Translations under genes and position numbers: made by a program
The notes under the pieces: model-generated
Database searches by the model: none
Told to the model about the DNA's origin: nothing
What the model saw: only the letters and a program-made list of their open reading frames with translations
Shown: in pieces, positions 5,983 through 15,500 of the stretch
Position numbering within the stretch: the first letter of the stretch is position 1
Layout of the letters: every line of letters begins with the position of its first letter
Source: Deltaproteobacteria bacterium
GTDB lineage: Bacteria > Desulfobacterota > Binatia > UTPRO1
Direction of reading: 5' to 3'
Length of the DNA stretch: 53,288 bases
Assembly: GCA_020852955.1 (NCBI GenBank)
Contig: JADYZW010000010.1
Location: forward strand, 1 to 53,288

Positions 5983-7185
5983 ATGAAGGACTTGGTCCTG
6001 TACTTGACCGACGTCGCCGGGCCGCTGCGCTTCGCGCCCTACGAGCTCGTCGCCATGGTTGCCATGCTGCTCTTCGGCGCCGTCGTGGTGTTCGGGTTCG
6101 TGCTGCCGGTTGCCGGCATCACGAGCTGGCTCGAGCGCCGGGTGTGGGCGCGCATCCAGTCGCGCGTCGGGCCGAACCGGGTCGGGCCGCAGGGCTTCCT
6201 CCAGTGGCTCGCCGACGGTCTCAAGAACCTCATGAAGGAGGACATCATCCCGAGCGCCGCCGACCCGTGGCTCTTCGCGCTCGCGCCGTATCTCGTGGTG
6301 ATCGGCTTCGTCGCGACCTTCGCGGTCGTGCCGTTCGGCGACGTGCTGGTGATCGCCGACCTGGACATCGGCATCCTCTACATCACCGCGGTGACCGGCC
6401 TGGTCGTCGTCGGGGTGCTGATGGCGGGCTGGGCGTCCAACAACAAGTGGTCGCTTCTCGGCGGCATCCGCTCGGCGGCGCAGATCGTGAGCTACGAGAT
6501 CCCGGCCGGACTCTCGATCTTCCCCGTCGTGCTGCTGACGGGGACGCTCAGCATGCAGGAGATCATCCGCGCCCAGGGCTGGGCGCCGTGGCACTGGTTC
6601 CTCTTCCACGACCCGTTCACGTTCGCGGCCTTCTTCGTCTTCTTCGTGGCGGCGCTGGCCGAGGGCAACCGGACTCCCTTCGACCTCCCGGAGGCGGAGT
6701 CGGAGCTCGTGGCGGGCTTCTGCACCGAGTACAGCGGCATGCGCTACCTGCTCTTCTTCCTCGCCGAGTGGGGCAACCTCTACGTCATCGGGGCGATCGT
6801 GACGACGCTCTTCCTCGGCGGCTGGCAGGTGCCGCCGGTGACGGAGCATCCGGTGGCGCTCGCGGTCTTCCAGCTCGCGACGTTTTTTGCGAAGGCCTAC
6901 TTCTTCGTCTTCGTCGCGATGTGGGTCCGGGCGACCCTGCCGCGCGTGCGCGTCGACCAGCTCATGATCCTCTGCTGGAAGTACATGGTGCCGATCGCGC
7001 TCGTGAACGTCGTCGGTACGGCGATCTGGATGGTGGTCGTCCCCACGAGCCTCGGCCGGGTGGTCGCGATCGCGATGACGATCGGCGGGGCCGCGCTCGT
7101 CGTGATCTTCTTCCGGCGCGTGCGCTTCCACCTGCGCCGCGCGCGCTTGGGGCCGGCGGACTACTACTACAGCCCGTTCATCTGA
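5983..7185 (+). CDS. nuoH: NADH-quinone oxidoreductase subunit H
   Basis: This is a 400-residue polytopic membrane protein with the NuoH signatures ERRVWARIQSRVGPNRVGPQGFLQWLADGLK (near residues 45-75), SAAQIVSYEIPAG and EGNRTPFDLPEAESELVAGF. NuoH links the peripheral arm to the membrane arm of complex I and forms much of the quinone site. The likely start is ATG 5983 (MKDLVLYL); an in-frame ATG at 5950 adds 11 hydrophilic residues and is less likely. Normally nuoI follows within a few bases; here nuoI is 4.6 kb downstream, after genes on the other strand. The stop codon lies inside a short hairpin. Confidence 0.97.
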   Translation: MKDLVLYLTDVAGPLRFAPYELVAMVAMLLFGAVVVFGFVLPVAGITSWLERRVWARIQSRVGPNRVGPQGFLQWLADGLKNLMKEDIIPSAADPWLFALAPYLVVIGFVATFAVVPFGDVLVIADLDIGILYITAVTGLVVVGVLMAGWASNNKWSLLGGIRSAAQIVSYEIPAGLSIFPVVLLTGTLSMQEIIRAQGWAPWHWFLFHDPFTFAAFFVFFVAALAEGNRTPFDLPEAESELVAGFCTEYSGMRYLLFFLAEWGNLYVIGAIVTTLFLGGWQVPPVTEHPVALAVFQLATFFAKAYFFVFVAMWVRATLPRVRVDQLMILCWKYMVPIALVNVVGTAIWMVVVPTSLGRVVAIAMTIGGAALVVIFFRRVRFHLRRARLGPADYYYSPFI

Positions 7186-7190
7186 ACGGG
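7173..7190. terminator. Hairpin between convergent nuoH and terC-like gene
   Basis: CCCGTTC at 7173-7179 pairs with GAACGGG at 7184-7190 across an ATCT loop, overlapping the nuoH stop. The genes on either side converge (nuoH ends 7185, the TerC-like gene ends 7199). There is no T-tract, so it is a weak terminator candidate for either direction. Confidence 0.35.
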
Positions 7191-7198
7191 CACGCCGG

Positions 7199-7948
7199 TC
7201 AGGGCGCTCGGTACGGCTCGCGCATCTTCACCGGCGGGTCGTGCGCGGCCCGCACGCGGAGGTTCAGCATCTCGACGAACACGGAGAAGGCCATCGCGAA
7301 ATAGATGTACCCCTTCGGGAAGTGCGTATCGAAGCTCTCGGCGACCAGCGTGACCCCGATGAGGAGGAGAAAGCTCAACGCCAGCATCTTCACCGTGGGA
7401 TGGCGTTCGACGAAGGCGCTGATCGAGCCGGCGAAGACCATCATGAACGCGACCGCGCTGACGACCGCCGCGATCATGATCGCGACGTCGTCCACCATGC
7501 CGACGGCCGTGATCACCGAATCGAGCGAAAACACGATGTCGAGCAGCGTGATCTGCAGGAGGACGCTCGCGTAGGAGGGGTGCGCTATCGTGGCGGCGCG
7601 CCGCGTGTCGCCTTCGAGCTTCTGATGGATCTCGTGCGTGCTCTTCGCGAGCAGGAAGAGGCCGCCGACGAGCAGGATGAGGTCGCGGCCCGAGATCTCG
7701 TTCCGCAGGACGGTGAAGAGCGGCGCGGTCAGCCGGATGATCCACGACAGCGACAAGAGCAGCAGGATGCGCGTGATCATCGCCAGAGCGAGGCCGACCA
7801 GCCGCGCGCTCCGTTGCCGCGCGTCCGGCAGCTTCCCGGCCAGGATCGAGATGAAGATGATGTTGTCGATGCCGAGGACGATCTCGAGCGCGGTCAGGGT
7901 GACCAGGGCGACCCAGCTCTCCGGGCTCGCGAGGAAGGCGAGGCTCAT
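7199..7948 (-). CDS. TerC family integral membrane protein
   Basis: This 249-residue protein has seven or so membrane segments and the TerC signatures ALEIVLGIDNIIFISIL (residues about 20-36) and LDIVFSLDSVITAVGM (about 132-147). The acidic residues in these segments are thought to bind a metal ion. Members of this family are linked to metal export or tellurite tolerance, including manganese efflux. It is the last gene of the dsbD-redoxin-terC order on the minus strand, 85 bases after the redoxin gene. Family call is strong; the substrate cannot be read from sequence. Confidence 0.92.
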   Translation of the reverse strand: MSLAFLASPESWVALVTLTALEIVLGIDNIIFISILAGKLPDARQRSARLVGLALAMITRILLLLSLSWIIRLTAPLFTVLRNEISGRDLILLVGGLFLLAKSTHEIHQKLEGDTRRAATIAHPSYASVLLQITLLDIVFSLDSVITAVGMVDDVAIMIAAVVSAVAFMMVFAGSISAFVERHPTVKMLALSFLLLIGVTLVAESFDTHFPKGYIYFAMAFSVFVEMLNLRVRAAHDPPVKMREPYRAP

Positions 7949-8033
7949 GGGGCAGGCTCTCTACGCGTCGCCGTCGGCGCGATCAACGGGGGACGTCGCA
8001 AGTCGGCAGCGCGTTCGTCGCGCCGGTCTCGCG

Positions 8034-8672
8034 TCACCTGGTCTGGTACTTGACGCCGCAGCCGTACGGCGGGGTCGAGGCGGCGGTGACCGGCTTGCCG
8101 GCGGATGCCTCCTCGTAGGCGGCGCGCACGTAGTTCTTCGCGGTCGCCGCGTCGGCGGCGTCGGGCGAGGGGTTGTCGTCGATCGCGCCGGCGTAGACGA
8201 GCACGCCCTTGTCGTCGATCACGAACATGTGCGGTGTCGTTTTGGCGCCGTACGCGCGCCCGACGGCGCCCTCGGGGTCGAAGAGGACCGTGGTCGGCAC
8301 GGCGTCCTTGGCGGCGAGGTATCGCTTCTCCTCGCCGGGCGTCACGTAGCCCTGCTTTCCGGGCGCGGACGAAATCACGGAGAGCCACACGACGCCTTTG
8401 CCGGTCAGTTCCTTCTGGAGCTTCTGCATGTTGCCGCTATCGTAATGCTTCTTCACGAACGGGCAGCCCTGGTTGTGCCACTCGAGGACGACGTACCTGC
8501 CCGCGAACTCGGAGAGGGTGCGGGTCTTGCCGTCGAGGTCGGTGGCGCTGAACGCCGGCGCGGGGTCGCCGAGCTTCGGAGCGTCGGCGTCGGCCGTGCC
8601 GGGCATGGCGATCGATGCGAAGGCGGCGAGTGCCACGACCAGCGAGCGGCGTTTTCGAGCGGACGTCCTCAT
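8034..8672 (-). CDS. Secreted redoxin (AhpC/TSA-like thioredoxin fold)
   Basis: This 212-residue protein has an N-terminal signal peptide (basic RKRRSLVV, hydrophobic core, AMPGTADA). A thioredoxin fold follows: LGDPAPAFSATDLDGKTRTLSEF, VVLEWHNQGCPFVKKHY, and the cis-Pro region TTPHMFVIDDKGVLVYAGAIDD. The active-site position has a single Cys (GCPF) rather than CxxC, as in peroxiredoxin-like redoxins. A second Cys is near the C-terminus (YGCGVKY). Its ATG overlaps the dsbD stop (ATGA, 8672-8669) and a ribosome-binding site AGGAGGAG lies just upstream inside dsbD. It probably receives electrons from that reductase in the periplasm. Confidence 0.88.
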   Translation of the reverse strand: MRTSARKRRSLVVALAAFASIAMPGTADADAPKLGDPAPAFSATDLDGKTRTLSEFAGRYVVLEWHNQGCPFVKKHYDSGNMQKLQKELTGKGVVWLSVISSAPGKQGYVTPGEEKRYLAAKDAVPTTVLFDPEGAVGRAYGAKTTPHMFVIDDKGVLVYAGAIDDNPSPDAADAATAKNYVRAAYEEASAGKPVTAASTPPYGCGVKYQTR

Positions 8673-10771
8673 GGACTCCTCCTATGGGTCGGCTCGAGCT
8701 TTTCGAGCTCGTCGATGACGATCGTGGGGGTGAGGATCTGCGGCAGGATGCGCGGCGGGTCGTCGGCCCGGCCGCTGTACAGCACGTAGAGCGGCACGCC
8801 GTCCCGGCCGAACTCCCGGAGCGCGCGGGTGATCGCGGCGTCGGGCCGCGTCCAGTCGGCGCGGAGAGCGACCACACCGAGCTCCTTCATCTTGGCGATC
8901 ACCTCGGCGGTCTCGAGCGCGACCTTCTTGTTCACCTGGCAGGTGAGGCACCAGGCGGCGGTGAAATCGACGAACACGGGACGGCCCTCGGCGCGAAGCT
9001 CGGCGATGCGGGCGGTGGAGAAGGGCTCCCACGCGAGAGCGACGCTTGCGGGGCCGGGGCGCGTGCCGGGCGCCGGCGCGTCGAGCGCCCGGAGCGTGAC
9101 GGCGAGCGCGAGCGCGGCCAGGACCGCGGCGGCGGCGATCCCGCGGCCGCCGGCGCCGCGCCAGTGCGCGCCGACCCACGCCGCGAACGCCACCAGCACG
9201 AGCGCCATCAGGATCGCGCCGACCGCCGCCGGCCCCGCCTGGACGCTCGCGATCCAGACCAGCCATGCGACGGTCACGAGGAGCGGGAACGCGAGCAGCT
9301 GCTTCAGGGTCTGCATCCACGCCCCCGGACGCGGCAGGCGCGAGGCGAGGGCGGGAACCCAGGTCACGAGCACGTAGGGGAACGCGAGGCCGAGGCCGAG
9401 GCTCGTGAAGACCGCGAACGCCACCATGGCGGGCTGGCCGAGCGCGTAGCCGATCGCCGTGCCCATGAAGGGCGCCGTGCACGGCGTCGCCACGATGGTC
9501 GCGAGCACGCCCGTGAAGAACGCCGCCCGATCGCCTTCGCCGACGGTCAGGCGCTGGCCGACGCCCATGATCGCGCCGCCGATCGACACCACGTCGAGCA
9601 GCGCCAGCGCCATCCAGAAGAAGAGCATCGCGAGCAGCGCGATGACGGCGGGGCTCTGGAGCTGAAAGCCCCAGCCGAGCTCCGCGCCGCCGGCGCGCGC
9701 GGCGACGAGGACTCCCGCGAGCAGCCAGAACGACGCGACGATGCCGGCGAGATAGACCATGCCATGGCGGCGGACGCGCCGGCGCTCCTCGCCGCCGAGC
9801 CCGACCAGCGCCAGGGCCTTGATCGCCAGCACCGGGAACACGCACGGCATGAGATTCAGAAGGAGGCCGCCCGCGAACGCGAGCGCGAGCGGCGTCGGCG
9901 AGAACGGCGCGAGCGCCGGCGCGACGGGAGCGTCGATCGCGTAGGCGCGATTCCCGACGCGGAGCACGCCCGCGAGCCTCTCTGGCGGGGCCGCCTGCGG
10001 CGCGAGGGCGAGCGCGAAGCCGTCGGCGCGGCGCGAGAACGGCTGCGGGGCCGCCGCCTCGAGGGCGCCGCGGTCGGCGGCGAAGAAGAAGGGGATCGCG
10101 CCGAGCGCAAGCGGCGCGCCGTCGATCTCGAGCGCCACATGCCCGCGCTCGACGCGCGCGGCGACGCGCCAGCCGGCGGGCGGAGCTTCGGGAAGCGCGC
10201 GCGCGTCGAAGAGCCGCGCGGTCTCGGGCGCGACGGCCGTGGGCAGCGTCAGCGTGAGCGTCGCGCCCCCGGGAACGCACTCGTCTTCGTTGCAGACGAG
10301 CCACTTCGCGTGCGCGCGGAGCGGCAGCGGCGCGTCGGCGACGACGTCGCGCGCGACCGCGACCGGCGCCGCGAGCAGCACCTCGCCGGGATAGCCGAAG
10401 TTCACGAGCGGGCCGAGCGGAAGGCGTTCGGGCACCGGCCACTCGAGCGCGCCCGCCGTGAGTCCGGCCGGAAGCATCCACTCGATGCGTGGCGCCTCTC
10501 CGGAGTCGCCGGGATTTCGCCAGGAGACGTGCCAGCCTCGCGCGGGCACGAAGCGCACTCCGAGGCGCAAGGCGCCGCCCGGCGCGGCGGTCGCGGCATC
10601 GCTCACGAGCTCGACGTCGACGTGCTTCGCCGCCACCATGACGGCCGCGGCGGGGCGGATCGGGACGAGGAGCAGGGCGAGCAGCGCCGCCGCCGTCGGC
10701 GCGTGGATCGAAGCACGCGCGCGGCCGTGCGGGAGGCGCTCGGCATGCGGGGCGCGCGGCATGGCCTGCAT
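8669..10771 (-). CDS. dsbD: Thiol:disulfide interchange protein, DsbD/ScsB family
   Basis: This product of about 700 residues has the three-part DsbD layout. An N-terminal signal (LLALLLVPIRPAAA) is followed by a periplasmic immunoglobulin-like domain (about 45-300) with CNEDECVPGG. The membrane domain (about 310-540) has the paired conserved Cys in NLMPCVFPVLAIKAL and ATPCTAPFMGTA. The C-terminal thioredoxin domain has FTAAWCLTCQVNKK (CxxC near 605-609). It moves electrons from cytoplasmic thioredoxin across the membrane to periplasmic partners. The start at 10771 (MQAMPRA) is chosen because it gives a proper signal peptide; ATG 10762 is an alternative. It overlaps the redoxin gene. Confidence 0.93.
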   Translation of the reverse strand: MQAMPRAPHAERLPHGRARASIHAPTAAALLALLLVPIRPAAAVMVAAKHVDVELVSDAATAAPGGALRLGVRFVPARGWHVSWRNPGDSGEAPRIEWMLPAGLTAGALEWPVPERLPLGPLVNFGYPGEVLLAAPVAVARDVVADAPLPLRAHAKWLVCNEDECVPGGATLTLTLPTAVAPETARLFDARALPEAPPAGWRVAARVERGHVALEIDGAPLALGAIPFFFAADRGALEAAAPQPFSRRADGFALALAPQAAPPERLAGVLRVGNRAYAIDAPVAPALAPFSPTPLALAFAGGLLLNLMPCVFPVLAIKALALVGLGGEERRRVRRHGMVYLAGIVASFWLLAGVLVAARAGGAELGWGFQLQSPAVIALLAMLFFWMALALLDVVSIGGAIMGVGQRLTVGEGDRAAFFTGVLATIVATPCTAPFMGTAIGYALGQPAMVAFAVFTSLGLGLAFPYVLVTWVPALASRLPRPGAWMQTLKQLLAFPLLVTVAWLVWIASVQAGPAAVGAILMALVLVAFAAWVGAHWRGAGGRGIAAAAVLAALALAVTLRALDAPAPGTRPGPASVALAWEPFSTARIAELRAEGRPVFVDFTAAWCLTCQVNKKVALETAEVIAKMKELGVVALRADWTRPDAAITRALREFGRDGVPLYVLYSGRADDPPRILPQILTPTIVIDELEKLEPTHRRSP

Positions 10772-10870
10772 CAGTAGCGCAACGCGGGCCGTCGTCCAGT
10801 CCCCCTCGGCGGGGTGCGCGCGTGCCGGGCGCGCCGTACGGGCGCTTCCGTCGCTCCTCGCGATGGTGTT

Positions 10871-11650
10871 ATGCGCGACGGCGTGAACACCCCCGACGCC
10901 TTCCACGCCTTCCTCCTCGCCATGACCGGCCTCGCCGGCGTGGTGTTCGTCGCGCTGTTCTTCGTCGATGCGGGCTACGGGCAGTACCTCGATCGCGTGT
11001 GGGGGAAGGCGATCGACAACCGTCTCGGCTGGGTGCTGATGGAACTCCCGGTCGTGATCGTGTTCGCCCTCTACTGGGGGCTGTCTCCCCGGAGGTTCGC
11101 GCCGACCCCGCTCGCGTTCTTCGCGCTCTTCAACCTGCACTACCTGCAGCGGACGTTCGTGTTTCCGCTGCTCATCCGCGGTCGCGACGCGATGCCGGTG
11201 TCGATCATCCTGTTCGGGATGATCTTCAATACCGCCAACGCCTACATGCAGGGGGTGTGGATCTTCTGGCTCGCTCCGGAGGATCGCTACACCGCCGCCT
11301 GGCTCGCGACGCCGCAGTTCCTGGGCGGCCTCGCGATCTTTCTGGCCGGGTTCGCGATCAACCTGCATTCCGATCACGTCATCCGGACGCTGCGCGCGCC
11401 CGGCGACACGGGCTTCCACATCCCCCGCGGCGGCCTCTTCGAGTACGTGACGGCGGCCAACTACTTCGGCGAACTCGTCGAGTGGATCGGCTGGGCGGTG
11501 ATGACGCTCTCCTGGTCCGGCCTGGTGTTCGCGCTCTGGACCTTCGCGAACCTGGGCCCGCGCGCCCACCGCCATCGCGCCTGGTATCGAGAGACGTTCG
11601 GCGACGCCTACCCGGCGACACGTCGTCGGATGATCCCGTTCGTCTACTGA
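10871..11650 (+). CDS. Steroid 5-alpha-reductase family membrane protein
   Basis: This 259-residue polytopic protein has the 3-oxo-5-alpha-steroid 4-dehydrogenase C-terminal domain. Its signature is at about 178-205, where IPRGGLFEYVTAANYFGELVEWIGWA matches the NADPH-binding segment of human SRD5A-type enzymes. It ends with the typical HRHRAWYRETFGDAYPATRRRMIPFVY, close to the C-terminal pattern of the family (WYLxKFxxYPKxRKxLIPF). The enzyme class reduces the double bond of enones in steroids or polyprenols. It stands alone between divergent dsbD and nuoI, so the substrate is open. The start at ATG 10871 is preferred; an upstream in-frame extension to 10814 is Arg-rich and unlikely. Confidence 0.88.
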   Translation: MRDGVNTPDAFHAFLLAMTGLAGVVFVALFFVDAGYGQYLDRVWGKAIDNRLGWVLMELPVVIVFALYWGLSPRRFAPTPLAFFALFNLHYLQRTFVFPLLIRGRDAMPVSIILFGMIFNTANAYMQGVWIFWLAPEDRYTAAWLATPQFLGGLAIFLAGFAINLHSDHVIRTLRAPGDTGFHIPRGGLFEYVTAANYFGELVEWIGWAVMTLSWSGLVFALWTFANLGPRAHRHRAWYRETFGDAYPATRRRMIPFVY

Positions 11651-11783
11651 GGCGGTTCGCGAGCGCGGAGCGCCGGCGCGGCGCGGACCGGACCGGACCG
11701 GCGCCGCCGGCCGATGCCGCACCCGACCGCCCGCGTCCGCGCGGTTGCCCGGGCCCGGGTCTCGGGTTAGCTAGGATGCCTCC

Positions 11784-12512
11784 GTGCCCGGCTACTTCGC
11801 GAACATCAAGGAGGCCGTCACCTCCATCTTCGAGGGCATGGCGGTGACCTTCTCGCACTTCGTACGCCGGCCCTACACCGTGCAGTACCCGGACCGGGTG
11901 CCGATCCGGGTGCAGGACACGCTGCCGTTTCGCTACCGCGGCATCCTCGCCGTCGACCTCGAGATCTGCACCGGATGCCTCGCTTGCGAGCGCGCCTGCC
12001 CCATCGACTGCATCGTGATCGACGCGCCGAAGGACAAAGAGACGCGCCAGATGACGCTGAAGCGCTTCGACATCGACATCGCGAAGTGCATGTTCTGCGG
12101 GCTCTGCAGCGAGGTCTGTCCGACGGGGTCGATCCACCACACCTCGGAGTTCGAGGGCGCGGACTACACCCTGAAGAGCATGCTGCGGCGCTACGTGGCC
12201 GAGCCCGTCCCGGCCTACAAGCCGAAGAAGGGACCCGAGAGCGATCCGATCGTCGGCCCGATCCTCGAGCGCGGCATGACCTACGTCGAGGATTTCGCGC
12301 CGCCGACCGCGCCGCCGTCGGTTCCGCCCGCCGCCAAGTCCGGTTCCGCCGCGCCGCCGTCGGTTCCGTCCGCCGCCAAGTCCGGTTCCGCCGCACCGCC
12401 GCTGCCCGCCGCCAAGCCCGACTCCGCGGCGGCGCCGCCGCCCGCCGCGCCGCCGGCGGCGACGGCGGCGGCGCCCGCGGTCGCGCCGTCCCCGGCCGCG
12501 GCCGACGAGTAG
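11784..12512 (+). CDS. nuoI: NADH-quinone oxidoreductase subunit I with Ala/Pro-rich tail
   Basis: This is an 8Fe ferredoxin-like subunit of complex I. Two CxxCxxCxxxC clusters supply the ligands of the two tetranuclear centres: C62, C65, C68, C72 and C102, C105, C108, C112. These centres pass electrons towards the quinone. The folded part ends near residue 165. Residues about 172-242 are an unusual Ala/Pro/Ser tail with two copies of the 14-residue unit PPSVPPAAKSGSAA and a partial third, not present in ordinary NuoI. The GTG start (11784) gives the usual N-terminus. The gene is separated from nuoH and nuoJ by unrelated genes; the carboxylase gene begins 24 bases downstream. Confidence 0.96.
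   Translation: MPGYFANIKEAVTSIFEGMAVTFSHFVRRPYTVQYPDRVPIRVQDTLPFRYRGILAVDLEICTGCLACERACPIDCIVIDAPKDKETRQMTLKRFDIDIAKCMFCGLCSEVCPTGSIHHTSEFEGADYTLKSMLRRYVAEPVPAYKPKKGPESDPIVGPILERGMTYVEDFAPPTAPPSVPPAAKSGSAAPPSVPSAAKSGSAAPPLPAAKPDSAAAPPPAAPPAATAAAPAVAPSPAAADE
12312..12395 (+). repeat. Two 42-bp tandem repeats in nuoI 3' end
   Basis: The unit at 12312-12353 is repeated at 12354-12395 with two substitutions. Each encodes PPSV(P)(P/S)AAKSGSAA in frame, and a shorter degenerate third unit follows. Recent slippage inside a Pro/Ala tail is the simple explanation. Confidence 0.85.
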
Positions 12513-12536
12513 CGGCCGCCACCGCCGTCGAGACGC

Positions 12537-15500
12537 ATGGCCCTGCGCGCGCTGCTGGTCGCCAATCGGGGGGAGATCGCGATCCGCGTGCTGCGCGCCG
12601 CGGCGGATCTCGGGATCCGCACGGTCGCCGTGCACGGCGAGGACGACGCGGCGTCCCTGCACGCGCGCATGGCGGACGAGGCGCGTTCGCTGCCGGGCAC
12701 GGGGCCGGCGGCGTACCTCGACGCCGCGGCGATCGTCGCGGCGGCCAGGACGACGGGGTGCGATGCGGTGCATCCGGGCTACGGCTTCCTCGCCGAGCGC
12801 GCCGACTTCGCGACGCGCGCGGCCGAGGCGGGTCTCGTCTTCGTGGGACCGCGTCCCGAGACGCTCGCGATGTTCGGCGACAAGACGCGGGCGCGGGCGC
12901 TCGCCGCCGAGCACGACGTGCCGCTCCTGCCCGGCACGCGCGGGCCGGCCTCGCGCGAGGACGCGGCCGCGTTGCTCGCGGCGGGTGCCGGCCCGATCGT
13001 GCTGAAGGCGATCGCGGGCGGCGGCGGCCGGGGCATGCGCGTCGTCCGCGACGCGGCGGCGCTCGCCGAGGCGTGGGAGCGCTGCCGCTCCGAGGCGACC
13101 GCCGCGTTCGGCAACGGCGATCTCTACGCCGAGCGCTGGCTCGCGCGCGCGCGCCACGTCGAGGTGCAGGTCGTCGGCGACGGCAGCGGCGCGGTCGCGG
13201 CGCTCGGGGAGCGCGAGTGCACGCTGCAGCGGCGCCATCAGAAGCTCGTCGAGATCGCGCCGAGTCCGGGCCTCGCGCCGGCGCTCCGCGCGCGGCTCGT
13301 CGCGGCGGCGCTCCGCATGGCGGCGGCCGTGCGCTACGCGAGCCTCGGCACCTTCGAGTTCCTGGTCGACGCCGCGGGCGGCGCCGACGCCGCGTTCTAT
13401 TTTCTCGAAGCGAACCCGCGGCTCCAGGTCGAGCACACGGTGACGGAGGTCGTGACCGGCGTCGATCTCGTCGCGACGCAACTCCGCTTGGCCGGCGGCG
13501 CGACGCTCGCCGACGTCGGCCTCGCGTCCGGCGCCGATCCCGCGCCGCGCGGCCACGCGGTCGAGCTCCGCATCAACATGGAGACGATGCGCGCCGACGG
13601 CGAGGTCTTGCCGGGTGGCGGAACGCTCACTGCCTACGAGCCGGCGTCGGGGCCGGGCGTGCGCGTCGACGGCTACGGGTACGCCGGCTACACGACCAAT
13701 CCGCGCTTCGACTCGCTGCTCGCGAAGCTCGTGGTGCATGCGCCGTCGGGGGGGGTGCCGGCGCTCCTCGCCCGCGCGGCGCGCGCGCTCGCCGAGTGCC
13801 GCATCGAGGGCGTCCCGACGAACCTCGATTTCCTCCACGCGCTCGTGACGCACCCCGACGTCGTCGCCGATCGCGTCGACACGGGATTCGTCGAGCGCCA
13901 CGCGGCCGCGCTCGTCGCCGCCGCGGCCGCGAGCGTGCGTCGGCGTCCGCCGGCCGGCGCCGAGGCCGCGCCGCTGGCGGGGGCGCGTGTCGACCGCGAC
14001 GATCCGCTGGCGGTGCTCGCGCACGGGAAGGCCGGCGGACGGCGCCCGGACGCGGGGGGCGGGGCCGATGCGGGCGCGGCCCTCGGCGACGGCGCCCGCG
14101 CGGTCCGCGCCCACATGCAGGGCACGGTCGTGAGCGTCGACGTTGCGGAGGGCGACACGGTGCCGGCCGGGACCACGCTCCTCGTGATGGAGGCGATGAA
14201 GATGGAGCACGTCGTCGCGGCCGAGCGCGCCGGCGTCGTCCGACGCCTCGCGGTCGCGCCGGGCGACACCGTCTTCGAGGGGCACCTGCTCGCGTTGCTG
14301 GCGCCGGCCGACGACGGCGGGCGCGCGGCGGCGTCGGAGGACGACGTCGACCTCGCGCGCGTGCGTCCCGATCTCGCCGAGGCGCTCGCGCGCCACGCCG
14401 CCGGGCTCGACGCCGCCCGCCCCGAAGCGGTGGCGCGCCGCCGCGCCGCCGGCCAGCGGACGGCGCGCGAAAACGTCGACGATCTCTGCGACCCGGGGAG
14501 CTTCGTCGAGTACGGCGCGCTCGTGATCGCGGCGCAGCGCCAGCGCCGGCCGGTCGAGGAGCTGATCGCGAAGACGCCGGCCGACGGCCTGGTCGCCGGG
14601 ATCGGCACGGTGAACGCCGCGACCGCGCGCGACCGCGCGTCCTGCGTCGTGCTCGCCTACGACTACACCGTGCTCGCCGGCACGCAGGGGGCTCAGAACC
14701 ACCGCAAGAAGGACCGCATGCTCGAGGTCGCCGAGCGCGAGCGTCTGCCGGTCGTGCTCTTCAGCGAGGGCGGCGGGGGTCGTCCCGGCGACACCGACGC
14801 TCTCGGTATCGCCGGCCTCGATGTGCCGACGTTCCGGGCGTTCGCCCGCCTGTCGGGGCTGGTGCCGCTCGTCGGGATCAACGCCGGGTTCTGCTTCGCC
14901 GGCAACGCCGCGCTCCTCGGCTGCTGCGACGTCGTGATCGCGACGGCGAACTCCCACATCGGCATGGGCGGGCCCGCCATGGTCGAGGGCGGCGGACTCG
15001 GGGTGTTCCGGCCCGAAGAGATCGGGCCGATGACGGTGCAGGCGGGGAACGGCGTCGTCGACGTCGCGGTCGCCGACGAGGTCGAGGGGGTGCGGGTCGC
15101 GAAGCGGTACCTCGGCTTCTTCCAGGGGCGGCTGCCCGAGTGGACGTGCGCCGATCAGCGCCGCCTGCGCGCGCTCGTGCCGGAGAACCGGCTGCGCGTC
15201 TACGACGTGCGGCGGATCGTGGCGACGCTTGCCGACGACGGATCGACGCTCGAGCTCCGGCGGCCCTTCGGGCGCGGCATGGTGACGGCGCTCGCGCGCA
15301 TCGAGGGCCGCGCGGTCGGCATCGTCGCCAACGACCCGACGCACCTGGCCGGCGCGATCGACGCCGACGGCGCCGACAAGGCGACGCGCTTTCTCCAGCT
15401 CTGCGACGCGTTCGACCTGCCCGTCGTCTTTCTCTGCGACACGCCCGGCATCATGGTCGGACCGGAAATCGAGAAGCGCGCGCTCGTCCGGCACGCCGCG

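Noticed and set aside
5896..7131. Minus-strand frame opposite nuoH
   Set aside because: Low-complexity charged translation without domain; antisense shadow of nuoH.
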